Of a DNA stretch of 64,000 nucleotides, positions 26,318 to 36,598 are shown piece after piece. The stretch comes from Acetobacter lambici (GTDB taxonomy: Bacteria; Pseudomonadota; Alphaproteobacteria; Acetobacterales; Acetobacteraceae). The stretch spans positions 62,001 through 126,000 of the forward strand of contig NZ_WOTD01000001.1 of assembly GCF_011516885.1 (NCBI RefSeq), read 5' to 3'. The first letter of the stretch is position 1, and every line of letters begins with the position of its first letter. Made by a program: the position numbers and the translations under genes. Below the pieces are notes generated by a model. That model did not search any database and had not been told where the DNA came from. It worked only from the letters and a program-made list of their open reading frames with translations.

Positions 26318-27117
26318 GCCTTTTTCTCCTGCAATCTTGCAATCCACTCTGGTGCCGACCTCAGCAGAACAGCACTCATGGCCATAAGGGCCAACAGGGC
26401 TGCCATGGTAAAGGCCGCTACCGACTGATACCCGTTGTACAGATTTTCAATATGTAGCGGCATGGTCTCCGTCTCGCCCGGAATATGCCCAGACACAACG
26501 GAAACGGCCCCGAACTCCCCCAGTGCGCGGGCAGTTGTCAGCAGCACACCAGACAGCAGGGCACCGCGCACGCCGGGCAGGGTTACGTGCCACAAAACCT
26601 GCCAGAACCCGGCCCCGGCCAATACGGCAGCTTCCTCCGCGTCGCGCCCCTGCACCTCCATGACCGGCATGACCGTGCGCACGACGTAAGGCAGCGTTAC
26701 AAACAACGTGGCCAGAATAATACCCGGCACGGCAAAGGCAATATGGATATTCCACCGCTCCAGCATGGGGCCAAACCAGCCTTGCGCGCCAAACAGCAAA
26801 AGCCAGACAAGACCAGAAACAACGGGGGAAATGCTCAGCGGCAATTCCACCAGAATTTGCAGGAACTGCCGCCCCGGAAACCGGAATTTAACCAGCACCC
26901 ACGCCGCCAGAATACCAAAAACGGTATTAAGTGTAACGGCTACGGCACTGACCCGGAGCGTCAGCCAGATGGCTGACTGCGCATCCGGGTCGGACAATGT
27001 GGCAAGCGATGCCACCAGACCGTCCTTGAGTGCTTCTGTCAAAACCAGTGCCGGGGGGGTTACCAGCACAACAAGAATAAAAAGCCAGCTTGCAACCCAC
27101 ACAACGTAACGGGTCAT
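26314..27117 (-). CDS. cysW: Sulfate ABC transporter permease CysW
   Basis: A 267-aa inner-membrane permease with about six hydrophobic segments and the EAA loop in EVQGRDAEEAAVLAGAGFWQ. RALGEFGAVSVVSGHIPGETETMPLHIE matches CysW, which pairs with CysT. Its ATG overlaps the cysT stop (27114-27117) and its TGA overlaps the cysA GTG, so the three genes are tightly coupled. Confidence 0.93.
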   Translation of the reverse strand: MTRYVVWVASWLFILVVLVTPPALVLTEALKDGLVASLATLSDPDAQSAIWLTLRVSAVAVTLNTVFGILAAWVLVKFRFPGRQFLQILVELPLSISPVVSGLVWLLLFGAQGWFGPMLERWNIHIAFAVPGIILATLFVTLPYVVRTVMPVMEVQGRDAEEAAVLAGAGFWQVLWHVTLPGVRGALLSGVLLTTARALGEFGAVSVVSGHIPGETETMPLHIENLYNGYQSVAAFTMAALLALMAMSAVLLRSAPEWIARLQEKKA

Positions 27118-27965
27118 GCTGGCTCACTCCACAAAGCAAAACGACGGCGAAATCCACCAATCAATGCGAGTGACAGAAGCGAAACACACAACAGCACCAG
27201 AGCAATGGCGGTGGCACCCGGATAATCAAACTCCTGCAACCTGACCACAATCAGCAACGGCGCGATTTCGCTTTTAAACGGCTGATTTCCCGCAATAAAA
27301 ATAACGGACCCATATTCCCCGATGCCACGGGCAAACGCCAGACCAAACCCGGTTATGAGGGCGGGCAGGATGGGGGCTGCAATAATCCGCAAAAAAATCT
27401 GCCATGGCCGTGCCCCCAGCAGGTGGGCAGCCTCTTCCAGATCCTGCGGTAAATTGCGCAAAACCGGCTCCACCGCGCGCACCACAAAAGGCAGACCAAC
27501 GAACATGAGCGCCAGCACAATACCGGCCTTGTTGTAGGAAACACTGACACCAAATACCGCCAGCAAGGACCCAAGCCACCCATGCGGTCCATACAGCGTT
27601 GCCAGCGTAATACCAGAAACAGCCGTGGGCAGAGCAAGGGGCAGGTCGATCAGTGCATCCGCCAGACGGTGCCCCGGCAGGTTCCCCCGCGCCAGTGCCC
27701 ATGCCAGCAAAAGCCCACAGGGAATATTGCAGGCCGCGGCAATGGCGGCGCAGGAAAAGCTTGTCCACAAGGCCGCCAGCATGCGGCTGTCATGCAAGGC
27801 ACCCAGCATGGCGGCAGGGCCACCCTGCCAAGGATAAACCAGCAGGGTCGACAATGGCAGGATAATAAAAAAGCCTGTCCACGCCAGTGTAAGCGTTAAT
27901 GACAGCCTGTAACCGGGCAGGGCGGAACCACCAGCTTTAAAAAAAGCAAGACGTGACAGTGTCAT
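27114..27965 (-). CDS. cysT: Sulfate ABC transporter permease CysT (CysU)
   Basis: A 283-aa permease from ATG 27965 (an upstream in-frame codon at 27995 adds a non-homologous MGRQIYECCV). It starts with RLSLTLTLAWTGFFIILPLSTLL, has DLPLALPTAVSGITLATLYGP and the EAA loop LPQDLEEAAHLLGARPWQIF, and FARGIGEYGSVIFIAGN, a CysT hallmark. First gene of cysTWA. No periplasmic sulfate-binding protein gene is adjacent; it must lie elsewhere or be shared. A terminator separates it from cysNC upstream. Confidence 0.93.
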   Translation of the reverse strand: MTLSRLAFFKAGGSALPGYRLSLTLTLAWTGFFIILPLSTLLVYPWQGGPAAMLGALHDSRMLAALWTSFSCAAIAAACNIPCGLLLAWALARGNLPGHRLADALIDLPLALPTAVSGITLATLYGPHGWLGSLLAVFGVSVSYNKAGIVLALMFVGLPFVVRAVEPVLRNLPQDLEEAAHLLGARPWQIFLRIIAAPILPALITGFGLAFARGIGEYGSVIFIAGNQPFKSEIAPLLIVVRLQEFDYPGATAIALVLLCVSLLSLALIGGFRRRFALWSEPA

Positions 27966-28036
27966 GACACAGCACTCATATATCTGCCTGCCCACCTTTT
28001 AGAAAATCATACCTTACAGGCGAACAACGCGACCTG

Positions 28037-28078
28037 AAAAGTGGCTGCCTGGCGCTTTAGCCCCTGACAGCCACTTTT
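28037..28078 (-). terminator. Terminator between cysNC and cysT
   Basis: Arms AAAAGTGGCTG (28037-28047) and CAGCCACTTTT (28068-28078) pair perfectly over 11 bp with a 20-nt loop; the minus-strand transcript ends the stem in TTTT. It probably separates cysHDNC from cysTWA. Confidence 0.75.
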
Positions 28079-28087
28079 GCTGTCATG

Positions 28088-29968
28088 TCAGGAACGCACG
28101 CGGGCGTTGCCACCTGTGCGCACACTGCCTTCCACGAAGGACACAAGCTGAGAGACAGCTTTTTCCACGCTTCCGTTATCAGTCGCTACACGCAGGGCCG
28201 GAGCCTGAGGCGCCTCATAGGGAGCATCAATCCCTGTAAAGCCGCTAATCTTGCCTGCACGGGCTGCTGCATACAGGCCTTTGGGGTCACGCTGCTCGCA
28301 GGTGCCCAGATCGGCATCTACAAACACTTCCTCAAACCCTTCACCAATAATCTGGCGGGCCAGTTCGCGGTCCGAACGTAAGGGGGAGATCAGGGCTACC
28401 AGCACAACCTGTCCGGCATCGCGCAGAATACGCGCCACTTCGGCCGCCCGGCGCACGTTTTCGGTCCGGTCGGCCTCGGCAAAGCCAAGGTCCTTGCACA
28501 GCCCAGCACGCAGCGTATCACCATCGAGTACGCTTACGTCCACACCTGCGGCAAACAGAGCATTTTCTGCCGCGCGAGCCAGTGTGCTTTTCCCCGCACC
28601 CGACAGGCCAGTCAGCCAAAACACGCTGCCCTTGTGGCCTTTAACACGCTGGCGGTCCTGTGTACTAACAGCGCTGGCACTCGGATGAATGGCTTTTTCA
28701 CCCACAGCAATTTCAGCCGGACCAATAAGGGGTGCGCCCCCCACAATACGCTGCTGCAGGTCAACCAGAACACCACGCCCATCTGGCGTACCCGGTGCGA
28801 ATGCATCGAACTGAATGTTCTCCGCTGCGGCCAGCGTAATTTCCGCAAAGCCTTCGGGGGGTACTTCCGTGCCCGGATACATGGTCAGGTCGTCAAGATT
28901 AACAACGGACTCAATGCTGGTTACGGTCACCGCATGTTCTGCCGTTGCCAGACGCAGGCGGAAGCTCTCACCCACACGAAGGGGCTCCTGCCGCAGCCAG
29001 AACAGGCGGGCACGTACGCGTGATGCCTGTGTGGGCGGGGTATCCACGTGGTGCAGCAGATCGCCACGGTCGGGAATAACATCGGGCTCAAGCGTGACCG
29101 CAATGGACTGGCCAGCCGAAGCACTGACATGTGGGGCCGTATGCCAGCTTTCGATCGAGGCGATACGGGCAGGGGTCTTTTGTGTGCCAATGACAACAGT
29201 GTCACCCACACGTACCCGGCCACGCTCGATACGGCCAGCCACGTAACGCTTGTCACCAAAGCGGTACACATCCTGCACGGGAAAACGCAGCGCCAGTTCC
29301 GAGCGGGATGCGGGTGTTGGCACACGCGCCAGTGCTTCGGTCAGGGTTGGACCTTTGTACCACGCCATACGGTCGGAGCGGCTGGCAATATTATCACCAT
29401 CACGGGCGGAGGCCGGAACAAAATAGGCGGCTTCCAGCCCCAGCTTGCCCAGAAGCTCGTTAACCGAGACCTCAACAGCCTCAATTTTGGCCTGATCAAA
29501 ATCCAGAAGATCGACCTTGTTGAGCAGCACAATAACGTGCCGGATCCCGATCAGATGCAGCAGCATGGCATGACGACGGGTCTGCTCACGCGCACCTTCC
29601 ACCGCATCCACCACCAGCACGGCGGCCTCTGCGTCAGCAGCACCTGTGATCATGTTACGCAGGAACTGACGATGGCCGGGAGCATCGACAATAACATATT
29701 CGCGCGAACCCAATTTGAAGGGAATGCGGGTCGAATCAACGGTCACGCCCTGATCGCGTTCGATCTGGAGAGAGTCGAGCAGAAAGCTCCACTCGATCTT
29801 CAGGCCGCGCTTTTTGGACGACTCAATAATCTGGGCGACCTTGCCGTCCTGCAGGTTATCCGTGTCATGCAAAAGACGCCCGATAAGCGTGGATTTACCA
29901 TGATCAACATGCCCCACGATTACAATCGGTGTTGCGGCATCCTGAGAAGAAGAAATCGTATCACTCAT
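28088..29968 (-). CDS. cysNC: Bifunctional sulfate adenylyltransferase subunit 1 / APS kinase
   Basis: A 626-aa fusion. Residues 1 to about 430 are CysN, a GTPase of the EF-Tu type that with CysD makes adenosine 5'-phosphosulfate: [20 protein letters not shown] and NKVDLLD are the G1, G3 and G4 motifs. From about residue 445 is APS kinase (CysC): [16 protein letters not shown]-loop, [16 protein letters not shown], and a [23 protein letters not shown] lid/substrate segment. The fused form is common in rhizobia and other alphaproteobacteria (NodQ-like). It follows cysD by 26 bp. Confidence 0.95.
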   Translation of the reverse strand: MSDTISSSQDAATPIVIVGHVDHGKSTLIGRLLHDTDNLQDGKVAQIIESSKKRGLKIEWSFLLDSLQIERDQGVTVDSTRIPFKLGSREYVIVDAPGHRQFLRNMITGAADAEAAVLVVDAVEGAREQTRRHAMLLHLIGIRHVIVLLNKVDLLDFDQAKIEAVEVSVNELLGKLGLEAAYFVPASARDGDNIASRSDRMAWYKGPTLTEALARVPTPASRSELALRFPVQDVYRFGDKRYVAGRIERGRVRVGDTVVIGTQKTPARIASIESWHTAPHVSASAGQSIAVTLEPDVIPDRGDLLHHVDTPPTQASRVRARLFWLRQEPLRVGESFRLRLATAEHAVTVTSIESVVNLDDLTMYPGTEVPPEGFAEITLAAAENIQFDAFAPGTPDGRGVLVDLQQRIVGGAPLIGPAEIAVGEKAIHPSASAVSTQDRQRVKGHKGSVFWLTGLSGAGKSTLARAAENALFAAGVDVSVLDGDTLRAGLCKDLGFAEADRTENVRRAAEVARILRDAGQVVLVALISPLRSDRELARQIIGEGFEEVFVDADLGTCEQRDPKGLYAAARAGKISGFTGIDAPYEAPQAPALRVATDNGSVEKAVSQLVSFVEGSVRTGGNARVRS

Positions 29969-29994
29969 TTTCGTTTTTTCCGATCCACGCTCTA

Positions 29995-30789
29995 TCAGAG
30001 ATAACCAGCAACACGCAGGCGTTCAAAGGCATCTTCGGATTCATGATCCATGGCCCGGCCCGAGCGTTCAGACGTTTTGGTTGTTTCCAACTCCGCGATC
30101 ACTTCCGCCAGAGTAGCGGCATTACTTTCCACAGGAGAGGTAATGTCCGAATCCCCCAAGGAGCGGTACCGCTTGCCATTTTTGGCAAAATACAGGTCAA
30201 CCAGCGGAATGCCTTCGCGCTCGATGTAACGCCAGATATCAATCTCACGCCAGGACAGAAGCGGATGCACACGAATATGCATACCCTCTTCATGCGGGGT
30301 GGCATACTGGTCCCAGAATTCGGGCGGCTGGTTGCGGATGTCCCATTTGTGGCTCGCACCCCGCGGGCTGAATACGCGCTCCTTGGCGCGGGTACCCTGC
30401 TCGTCACGCCGGATTCCGGCAATAACACCCTGCAATTTGTGCTTTTCGATCATGGCGGCAAGACCTGCGGTCTTACGCGCGGCAGAGCGGGCGGCGGGCG
30501 GCAGGGAGGGATCCATTTCCTCTACTGGCGGGCAGTCGCCCAGCAGCAAATCCAGTTCCCATTTTTTGGTGTATTCATCGCGGAACTGGTACATTTCGGG
30601 GAACTTCTTCCCCGTATCTACATGCATAACAGGGAAGGGGACGCGCCCAAGGAACGCCTTTTTGGCAAGCCAGACCATAACATTGGAATCTTTACCCAAT
30701 GACCACAGCATGGCTAGCGGCTTCAGCTTACGATAAGCCTCCCGCAGAATAAAAACGCTCTGAGCTTCCAGTTGATCAAGATGATCCAT
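29995..30789 (-). CDS. cysD: Sulfate adenylyltransferase subunit 2
   Basis: The adenylyl-transferring subunit of ATP sulfurylase. From ATG 30789 the 264-aa protein has the PP-loop-like [46 protein letters not shown] and the C-terminal ALTRGRAMDHE-like [20 protein letters not shown] ending in GYL. In-frame codons extend to 30951 but through the cysH 3' region. Lies between cysH (59 bp) and cysNC (26 bp) on the minus strand. Confidence 0.95.
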   Translation of the reverse strand: MDHLDQLEAQSVFILREAYRKLKPLAMLWSLGKDSNVMVWLAKKAFLGRVPFPVMHVDTGKKFPEMYQFRDEYTKKWELDLLLGDCPPVEEMDPSLPPAARSAARKTAGLAAMIEKHKLQGVIAGIRRDEQGTRAKERVFSPRGASHKWDIRNQPPEFWDQYATPHEEGMHIRVHPLLSWREIDIWRYIEREGIPLVDLYFAKNGKRYRSLGDSDITSPVESNAATLAEVIAELETTKTSERSGRAMDHESEDAFERLRVAGYL

Positions 30790-30848
30790 GTTCCACGACC
30801 CTGTAGTTTTGACGGGTAAGGCTAATTCCTCAAGCACGGCATAGCAGG

Positions 30849-31547
30849 TCAGCCCGCTATATGAATTCCGCACTCGGTTTTGTTCAGGCCGGACCAGCGG
30901 CCCGACCGGGCATCTTCGCGCCCATCCACCGGACGTGTGCATGGCGCGCACCCGATGGACAAGTATCCTTCTGCCACAAGTGGATGGGGCGGCAAGGACC
31001 GGCGCTGCATTTCCGCCGCAATATCCTGCGCACTCCAGAATGCAAGCGGGTTAATCCGCAACTGGCCGTCATCACGCTCTTCCACAATGGTCATTGTGGC
31101 GCGTGTGGCGGCCTGCCCACGCTTGCGGCCGGTGACCAGCACGTCATACGGCAAGGATGCAACGCGTAACGGCTCCACCTTACGCAGGTTGCAGCAGGCA
31201 TCGGGGTCAAAGGCCCAGAGTTCCCCCGTGGGGTCACGGTCGCTGACCTGCTCTGGAGAGGGGCCTATATCCTCAACATTTGTCAGTCCCAGAACATCCG
31301 CCAGTTCGCGGCGATATGTGAGTGTCTGGGGGAAGTGCTTGCCTGTATTGAGGAAAAGAACCTTCATATCCGGGTCTGCTTCCGCCACAAAGGCGAGCAG
31401 AAGGGCAGATTCCGCACCAAAAGACGACATAATCGCCAGCCTGTTCCCAAGCAGTTCGTGCGCCTTGCGCAGCAGACGAACGGGGTCGTCCTGCACGGCG
31501 CGTAACTGTTCTACAACACCTGTATTGTCAGAAGACAAAATATCCAC
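30849..31547 (-). CDS. cysH: Adenylylsulfate/phosphoadenylylsulfate reductase with [4Fe-4S] cysteine signature
   Basis: Reduces APS or PAPS to sulfite with thioredoxin. The 232-aa protein has SSFGAESALLL, LFLNTGKHFPQTL, the Cys pair C118-C119 in DACCNLRKVEP, the C200-x2-C203 pair in SIGCAPCTRPV, and the catalytic C226 in KTECGIHI. The CC...CxxC set is the iron-sulfur signature of APS reductases; E. coli-type PAPS reductases lack it. Start is GTG 31547. It is the promoter-proximal gene of cysHDNC. Confidence 0.92.
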   Translation of the reverse strand: MDILSSDNTGVVEQLRAVQDDPVRLLRKAHELLGNRLAIMSSFGAESALLLAFVAEADPDMKVLFLNTGKHFPQTLTYRRELADVLGLTNVEDIGPSPEQVSDRDPTGELWAFDPDACCNLRKVEPLRVASLPYDVLVTGRKRGQAATRATMTIVEERDDGQLRINPLAFWSAQDIAAEMQRRSLPPHPLVAEGYLSIGCAPCTRPVDGREDARSGRWSGLNKTECGIHIAG

Positions 31548-31988
31548 AACCCACCACAGTGAATGACAGAAGCTTATTTAACGACCCCTTATAGATATAT
31601 TCGGGTAATAACAACACATAAAAATAGACAATCCTCCCAACCGCACCCCGCATTGCACGATTTAATTATGTGCATTGCTTGGAAAGCAGGATACCAATCG
31701 AGGCAAGGCCGGGGGATGACACAATTTCTCATTATTGATGGCAGCGCAGGCTCCAGCGTTCAATCCAGAGCCTGCGCTGCCGAAGAGGAGCATCATTTTC
31801 TTCATAAATCGAAGTGGATATGGGTAGCTATTTGCCCCGCAAGCACGCACCACACTCCGACCTTATGATGGCTGCATTTTGTTGGCATAATATATCTTAT
31901 GCGATATTTGAGTGTGCGCATCCGGCCTCATGAGGAGGCCACATAACCACCCCATACCCGCAAGCACACCACCGCCTGTCGAATGGAT
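31548..31988. other. Intergenic region upstream of cysH with a long hairpin
   Basis: No credible gene. A perfect 14-bp inverted repeat (arms 31740-31753 and 31768-31781, loop 14) sits in the middle; neither strand has a T-run after it. Smaller repeats follow: GCATAA/TTATGC (31885-31902) and GGCCTC/GAGGCC (31924-31940). The cysH promoter and its regulator site should lie near 31560-31620, where the sequence is A+T-rich. Confidence 0.45.
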
Positions 31989-32984
31989 TTAGCCAACCAG
32001 CCGGGAGAATGTCGTCAGATCGATATTCCCACCGGATAAAAGAACACCAACACGTCGCCCCTGCCATTGTGAGGCCGCCGCAAGTGCCGCCGCAGGAGCC
32101 AGGCAGCCCGTGGGCTCCACAATAATCTTCATCCGTTCAGCCAGAAGGCGCATTGTAGCGACCAGAGCGGCGTCATCAACCGTAACAATGCCGCGCACAT
32201 ATTGCTGCATGATCGCAAACGTAATGCTCCCCACGCTTGTGGTCTGTGCACCGTCGGCAATTGTGCGTGGCGCGGCAATTTTTATGATGCGCCCAGCCTC
32301 CATGGACTGCCTTGCATCATCCCCTGCTTCGGGTTCAACACCTATAACCGCGCAATCAGGTGCCACTTTCTGCGCAACCAGTGCGCAGCCGGAGACCAGA
32401 CCACCACCACCAACCGGCACAAACAGTGCATCAAGTGGGCCGGTTTCCTCCAGCAGTTCCAGTGCTGCGGTTCCCTGCCCTGCAATAATATCCGGATGGT
32501 TGAAAGACGGTAGCAATGTTCCACCGCGCTGGACGACAAGGCGTGCCGCAATCTCCTCCCGGTCCTGAGAATACCGGTCATAGGTGACCACTTCCGCCCC
32601 GTATCCACGCGTTGCGGCAAGCTTCATGGCTGGTGCGTCTGCTGGCATCACAATAACAGCGGGCACTCCGGCAGCACGTGCGGCGCAGGCAATGGCCTGT
32701 GCGTGATTACCAGACGAAAAAGCCACAATTCCTTTCCGCCGTATAGCTTCTGGCAATGCCAGAATCGCATTGGTCGCACCCCGGAATTTGAACGCCCCAA
32801 CCCGCTGAAAATTTTCCGCCTTGAAGAACAGTTCAACACCACTCAGCGCATTGAAGTAGCGGGACCTCAGGACTGGCGTGCGATGGGCCTGCCCTTTTAT
32901 TCTGGCAGAAGCCGCAACCACATCGCTGAAAGTCGGCAGAACTGTCATCTTCAATTTTCCGGTTTTATCCACCGCATTTTGCAT
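31989..32984 (-). CDS. Threonine/serine dehydratase-type PLP enzyme
   Basis: A 331-aa fold-type II PLP enzyme. The Schiff-base Lys is in AFKFRGATNA, the substrate loop is SSGNHAQAIA, the phosphate-binding glycine loop is GGGGLVSG, and SGGNIDL closes the protein. It lacks the C-terminal ACT domains of biosynthetic IlvA, so it resembles catabolic threonine dehydratases and serine racemases. It most likely deaminates L-threonine or L-serine to 2-oxo acids; racemase activity is an alternative. Start may be ATG 32984 or the internal ATG 32948. It stands alone, with gene-poor DNA on both sides. Confidence 0.85.
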   Translation of the reverse strand: MQNAVDKTGKLKMTVLPTFSDVVAASARIKGQAHRTPVLRSRYFNALSGVELFFKAENFQRVGAFKFRGATNAILALPEAIRRKGIVAFSSGNHAQAIACAARAAGVPAVIVMPADAPAMKLAATRGYGAEVVTYDRYSQDREEIAARLVVQRGGTLLPSFNHPDIIAGQGTAALELLEETGPLDALFVPVGGGGLVSGCALVAQKVAPDCAVIGVEPEAGDDARQSMEAGRIIKIAAPRTIADGAQTTSVGSITFAIMQQYVRGIVTVDDAALVATMRLLAERMKIIVEPTGCLAPAAALAAASQWQGRRVGVLLSGGNIDLTTFSRLVG

Positions 32985-33752
32985 GTGGGCTCAGTTGGAC
33001 CAATGCGGTTACGTAACACAAATATGCCCCTGACGTTATGCCCCACGACAGGTTTTTGGCGGCAGATTTTACCCAAAACCGTTCTCTGGCACTGCGTTCA
33101 TCCCAATCCGTGTTTTTGCTGCTCAACAAGCGTCCGCAAGGCAAACCTCCATGCCGTTTTTTGCGCGTGTCCATATTTGCGTCTGGGCGTTATGGCCATG
33201 GTCTCGTTCAGCATTGTTTTTACCATGCTGGTCGGCCGCATAACCGAGCTACCTATGCAGCAACTCCTGCTGCTCGCTTGCGGTAACTTTGCCATTATAG
33301 ACACGTCTACACTTGACCTGAACGTAGACCTACGCACCGGTGTGCAGGCAGGACGTTTGCCCTTACCATGCTTTTTTCCCGGCTTGGATTGATTGGGCCA
33401 GCCCACATCTGGTCCAGCTTGCGCTGGGGGCAATAACCATAAGGCGGGCACGTTATGCCTCCTCTGCCAGTTACAAGCCCCCGTGCGGTCAGACCCGGAT
33501 GGTCGTCCGATCTGGGGCCCCTGGACCAGAGAGAAACCACCTGTCCGCACAGCTAACGGCCAGATCATTAATGGAAGCGGCTACCGGGGCATGAACCCGG
33601 CAGCATCAAGCTCCCTGTTCTCGTACCCATAGAAGCGAAACCACAGGCCTGCCGCATTACGCCATTCATAGGCAAAACGTAATATAATACGATCTTACCT
33701 GAATGCCGAAATCTCCTTGACCTGCCTGTAATCCTGCGTCTCCCCCAAAAGG
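32985..33752. other. Gene-poor stretch, possibly decayed coding DNA
   Basis: About 770 bp without a convincing gene. Short frames on both strands have no recognisable family and no good ribosome sites. The G+C content stays as high as in coding regions, unlike the A+T-rich promoter regions elsewhere, which hints at a degraded gene rather than a regulatory spacer. A TATAAT occurs at 33683-33688 without a matching -35. Confidence 0.35.
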
Positions 33753-34031
33753 TCAGTTACCCTGCCGGGGATTATCCTGCCGGAACAGCGCCCATTCCTC
33801 CATCACGCTACCATCGGGGAGATGGCAATAACCGACCTGCCCCTTATCCGTTGTTTCCATCTTCAGCTCCCCGCCTTTTTTAACGCAGTAAACCGAAGCA
33901 GGGTTGGGCATGCGCAAAAGCCCCACACCACGCCCCGACCGTTCCTGCGGTTGATGGTCACATGCAGCAAGCGAGCCAAGTGCGCCCATGGCCAGCACCA
34001 CACCCAGCACCGATTTTGTTTTTATCATCAT
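33753..34031 (-). CDS. DUF333 small lipoprotein
   Basis: A 92-aa protein starting MMIKTKSVLGVVLAMGALG with a lipobox LAAC, so it is predicted to be lipidated and exported. The mature part matches DUF333 (often annotated hemolysin-like): NPASVYCVKKGGEL, then GYCHLPDGSVMEEWALFR, with two conserved Cys. Function unknown. ATG 34031 has AAGG upstream; ATG 34028 or GTG 34037 are alternatives. Divergent from bioB. Confidence 0.83.
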   Translation of the reverse strand: MMIKTKSVLGVVLAMGALGSLAACDHQPQERSGRGVGLLRMPNPASVYCVKKGGELKMETTDKGQVGYCHLPDGSVMEEWALFRQDNPRQGN

Positions 34032-34215
34032 ACCCACCTTAAGTTTTTATATTCGATTTAGCGTGGCACCAGTATTCAAACACTTTGCGCCCGTTGTGAA
34101 GGCAGGGCGTGCAGATGCCACACCTTCATGCGTCCGCTAAAAACTGGCTTTGACGGTGCAAACACGATATGCTGACCGCTCTTTCCTCTAGTATATCTGG
34201 TTCGGTTGATATTCC

Positions 34216-35214
34216 ATGCCTGATGGTTCGCCCTCCTTTTCCCGCCCTGCCTCTCCTGCTCTGGACATCCGCCATGACTGGAGCGTTGCCGAAGTGCAGG
34301 CGCTACTTGATCTTCCGTTCCCTGAACTGATGTTTCAGGCGCAAGCGATTCACCGCGCAACATTTGATCCGACCGAAATTCAAATCTCCACCCTTCTGTC
34401 GATCAAGACAGGTGGCTGCCCGGAGGATTGCGCCTACTGCCCCCAGAGCGCTTTGCATGAAGACGGCGTAAAAGCTGAAAAGCTCATGGCGGTCGAAAAC
34501 GTGCTGATCGAAGCAAAAAAAGCCAAAGCCGCCGGGGCTAGCCGTTTTTGCATGGGAGCCGCGTGGCGCACCCCCAAAGAACGGGACATGGAAACAGTCT
34601 GCGCCATGATCGAAGGCGTTAAAGAACTGGGGATGGAAACCTGCGTAACCCTTGGCATGCTGGATGACGCACAGGCCCAAAGGCTAAAACAGGCCGGTCT
34701 GGACTTTTATAACCATAATATCGATACCTCCCCCGAATATTATGGCCAGATCATTACCACCCGCACGTATCAGGAACGGCTGGACACACTCTCCAACGTT
34801 CGTGATGCGGGGATCAATGTCTGCTGTGGCGGCATTGTCGGCATGGGCGAGAATGAAACCGACCGTGCTGGCCTGATTGCCGCACTGGCCAACATGCCTG
34901 CCCACCCTGAAAGCGTGCCGATCAACCTGCTGGTACGCGTGGAAGGCACGCCACTTGCCAAAGCGGATGAAGTACGGCCTCTGGACTTCGTGCGCATGAT
35001 TGCGGCAGCCCGGATTACCATGCCCAAAAGCCGCGTACGCCTTGCCGCCGGGCGTGAAAACATGAATGACGAAACGCAGACCCTGTGTTTTCTGGCCGGT
35101 GCGAACTCCATTTTCTATGGCGAACGGCTGCTGACCACCCCCAACCCGCAAGCCCAGCGCGACCGGGCCTTGCTGGACAGTCTGGGCATGCACACGACCG
35201 GGATCGGCCTGTAA
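34216..35214 (+). CDS. bioB: Biotin synthase
   Basis: Radical SAM enzyme that inserts sulfur into dethiobiotin. The 332-aa protein has the C-x3-C-x2-C cluster motif CPEDCAYC (Cys 68, 72, 75), the NHNIDTS and GGIVGMGE segments, and the [2Fe-2S] ligands in the CVTLGM, NVCCGG and SRVRLAAGR regions. Full length. The remaining biotin genes are not in the window. It is followed after 8 bp by queE, an unusual operon partner, although both are radical SAM enzymes. Confidence 0.96.
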   Translation: MPDGSPSFSRPASPALDIRHDWSVAEVQALLDLPFPELMFQAQAIHRATFDPTEIQISTLLSIKTGGCPEDCAYCPQSALHEDGVKAEKLMAVENVLIEAKKAKAAGASRFCMGAAWRTPKERDMETVCAMIEGVKELGMETCVTLGMLDDAQAQRLKQAGLDFYNHNIDTSPEYYGQIITTRTYQERLDTLSNVRDAGINVCCGGIVGMGENETDRAGLIAALANMPAHPESVPINLLVRVEGTPLAKADEVRPLDFVRMIAAARITMPKSRVRLAAGRENMNDETQTLCFLAGANSIFYGERLLTTPNPQAQRDRALLDSLGMHTTGIGL

Positions 35215-35222
35215 GACTTTAA

Positions 35223-35867
35223 ATGGTTTACTCTGTTAAAGAAATTTTTCTGACCCTGCAGGGCGAAGGCGGGCAGGCAGGGCGCGTGGCCGTGTTCTGC
35301 CGCTTTACTGGCTGCAACCTCTGGTCCGGCCGGGAAGAGGACAGAGCACAGGCCGCCTGCCAGTTTTGCGACACCGACTTTGTTGGCACCGATGGTAGCA
35401 ACGGAGGCCGGTTCCTCACCGCTGGGGAACTGGCGGACCGCATTGCCGGGTTCTGGCCTGAATCTGCCGCCACTCCTCTTTCCCGCCGTCTGGTCGTGTT
35501 TACAGGCGGAGAACCCCTGCTCCAGCTTGACGAACCGCTGATTGCAGCCATGCATGACAGAGGTTTTTTTATCGCGGTGGAAAGTAACGGCACCATACAT
35601 GCCCCGAAAGGCATAGACTGGCTGTGTGTCAGCCCCAAAGCCGGGGTACCACTCGTACAGACCCACGGTGCTGAACTCAAACTGGTCTACCCTCAGTCTG
35701 GGCTGGCCCCGGCTGATGTGGCAGGGCTGGATTTTACACATTTCTGGCTCCAACCCATGGATGGCCCTGCACAGGCGGCCAATACACAGGCCGCTATTGC
35801 CTACTGCCTGCAAAACCCCCAATGGGCACTGTCCCTGCAAACCCATAAGTTGACGGGAATACCCTGA
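35223..35867 (+). CDS. queE: 7-carboxy-7-deazaguanine synthase
   Basis: Radical SAM step of queuosine/7-deazaguanine synthesis: converts 6-carboxytetrahydropterin to CDG. The 214-aa product begins [19 protein letters not shown] and has an expanded cluster motif with Cys31, Cys46 and Cys49 (C-x14-C-x2-C) seen in one QueE group, then FTGGEPLLQ and SPKAG. Middle of bioB-queE-queC-queD; 2 bp before queC. Confidence 0.94.
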   Translation: MVYSVKEIFLTLQGEGGQAGRVAVFCRFTGCNLWSGREEDRAQAACQFCDTDFVGTDGSNGGRFLTAGELADRIAGFWPESAATPLSRRLVVFTGGEPLLQLDEPLIAAMHDRGFFIAVESNGTIHAPKGIDWLCVSPKAGVPLVQTHGAELKLVYPQSGLAPADVAGLDFTHFWLQPMDGPAQAANTQAAIAYCLQNPQWALSLQTHKLTGIP

Positions 35868-35869
35868 TC

Positions 35870-36598
35870 ATGCCCCTGTCCTCCAAGGAACAGACCGAAT
35901 CCGCTCTTGTACTTTTTTCCGGCGGTCAGGATTCCGCAACATGTCTGGCATGGGCGTTATCGCGCTTTAAACATGTGGAAACCGTGGGATTTGACTACGG
36001 CCAGCGCCATGCCATTGAACTGGAATGCCGCCAGAGCATACGGGACGGGCTGGCAGCCCAGAACCCGCAATGGAAAGAACGTCTGGGGCCAGACCACACC
36101 CTGCCCCTGCATGCGCTGAACGATATTTCTGACACAGCGCTCACGCGTGATGCCGAAATTGCAATGACTCAGGGCGGCCTGCCCAACACGTTTGTGCCCG
36201 GTCGCAACCTGATTTTCTTAACATTTTCAGCAGCACTCGCTGCACGCCGGAGCATACGCCACATTGTAACGGGTGTGTGTGAAACCGACTATTCCGGCTA
36301 CCCCGACTGCCGGGACGACACCATAAAAGCCCTGCAGGTCGCCCTTAATCTGGGCATGGAAAGCCGCTACGTCCTGCATACCCCCCTGATGTGGCTGGAT
36401 AAGGCCGAAACATGGGTCATGGCGGAAGAACTGGGGGGAGCTCCTCTGGTAAAGCTGATCAACCACGAAAGCCATACGTGCTATATGGGCGAACGCAATG
36501 TGCGCCACGCATGGGGGTACGGTTGTGGCACCTGCCCTGCCTGCCAACTCCGACGCACGGGGTGGGAAGCCTATAAAGCAGAAAACCAGCATGCCTGA
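35870..36598 (+). CDS. queC: 7-cyano-7-deazaguanine synthase
   Basis: ATP-dependent conversion of CDG to preQ0. The 242-aa protein has the PP-loop [28 protein letters not shown] and [13 protein letters not shown], and a zinc site of four Cys near the end in SHTCYMG and [11 protein letters not shown]. Start ATG 35870 follows queE by 2 bp. Its 3' end overlaps queD by 8 nt. Confidence 0.95.
   Translation: MPLSSKEQTESALVLFSGGQDSATCLAWALSRFKHVETVGFDYGQRHAIELECRQSIRDGLAAQNPQWKERLGPDHTLPLHALNDISDTALTRDAEIAMTQGGLPNTFVPGRNLIFLTFSAALAARRSIRHIVTGVCETDYSGYPDCRDDTIKALQVALNLGMESRYVLHTPLMWLDKAETWVMAEELGGAPLVKLINHESHTCYMGERNVRHAWGYGCGTCPACQLRRTGWEAYKAENQHA

Noticed and set aside
33098-33568. Minus-strand frame of 156 codons in the gene-poor stretch
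   Set aside because: No family, odd composition, no ribosome site; not reported as a gene.
35100-35223. preQ1 riboswitch ahead of queE
   Set aside because: queE starts 8 bp after bioB, leaving no space for one, and no such fold is seen upstream of bioB.
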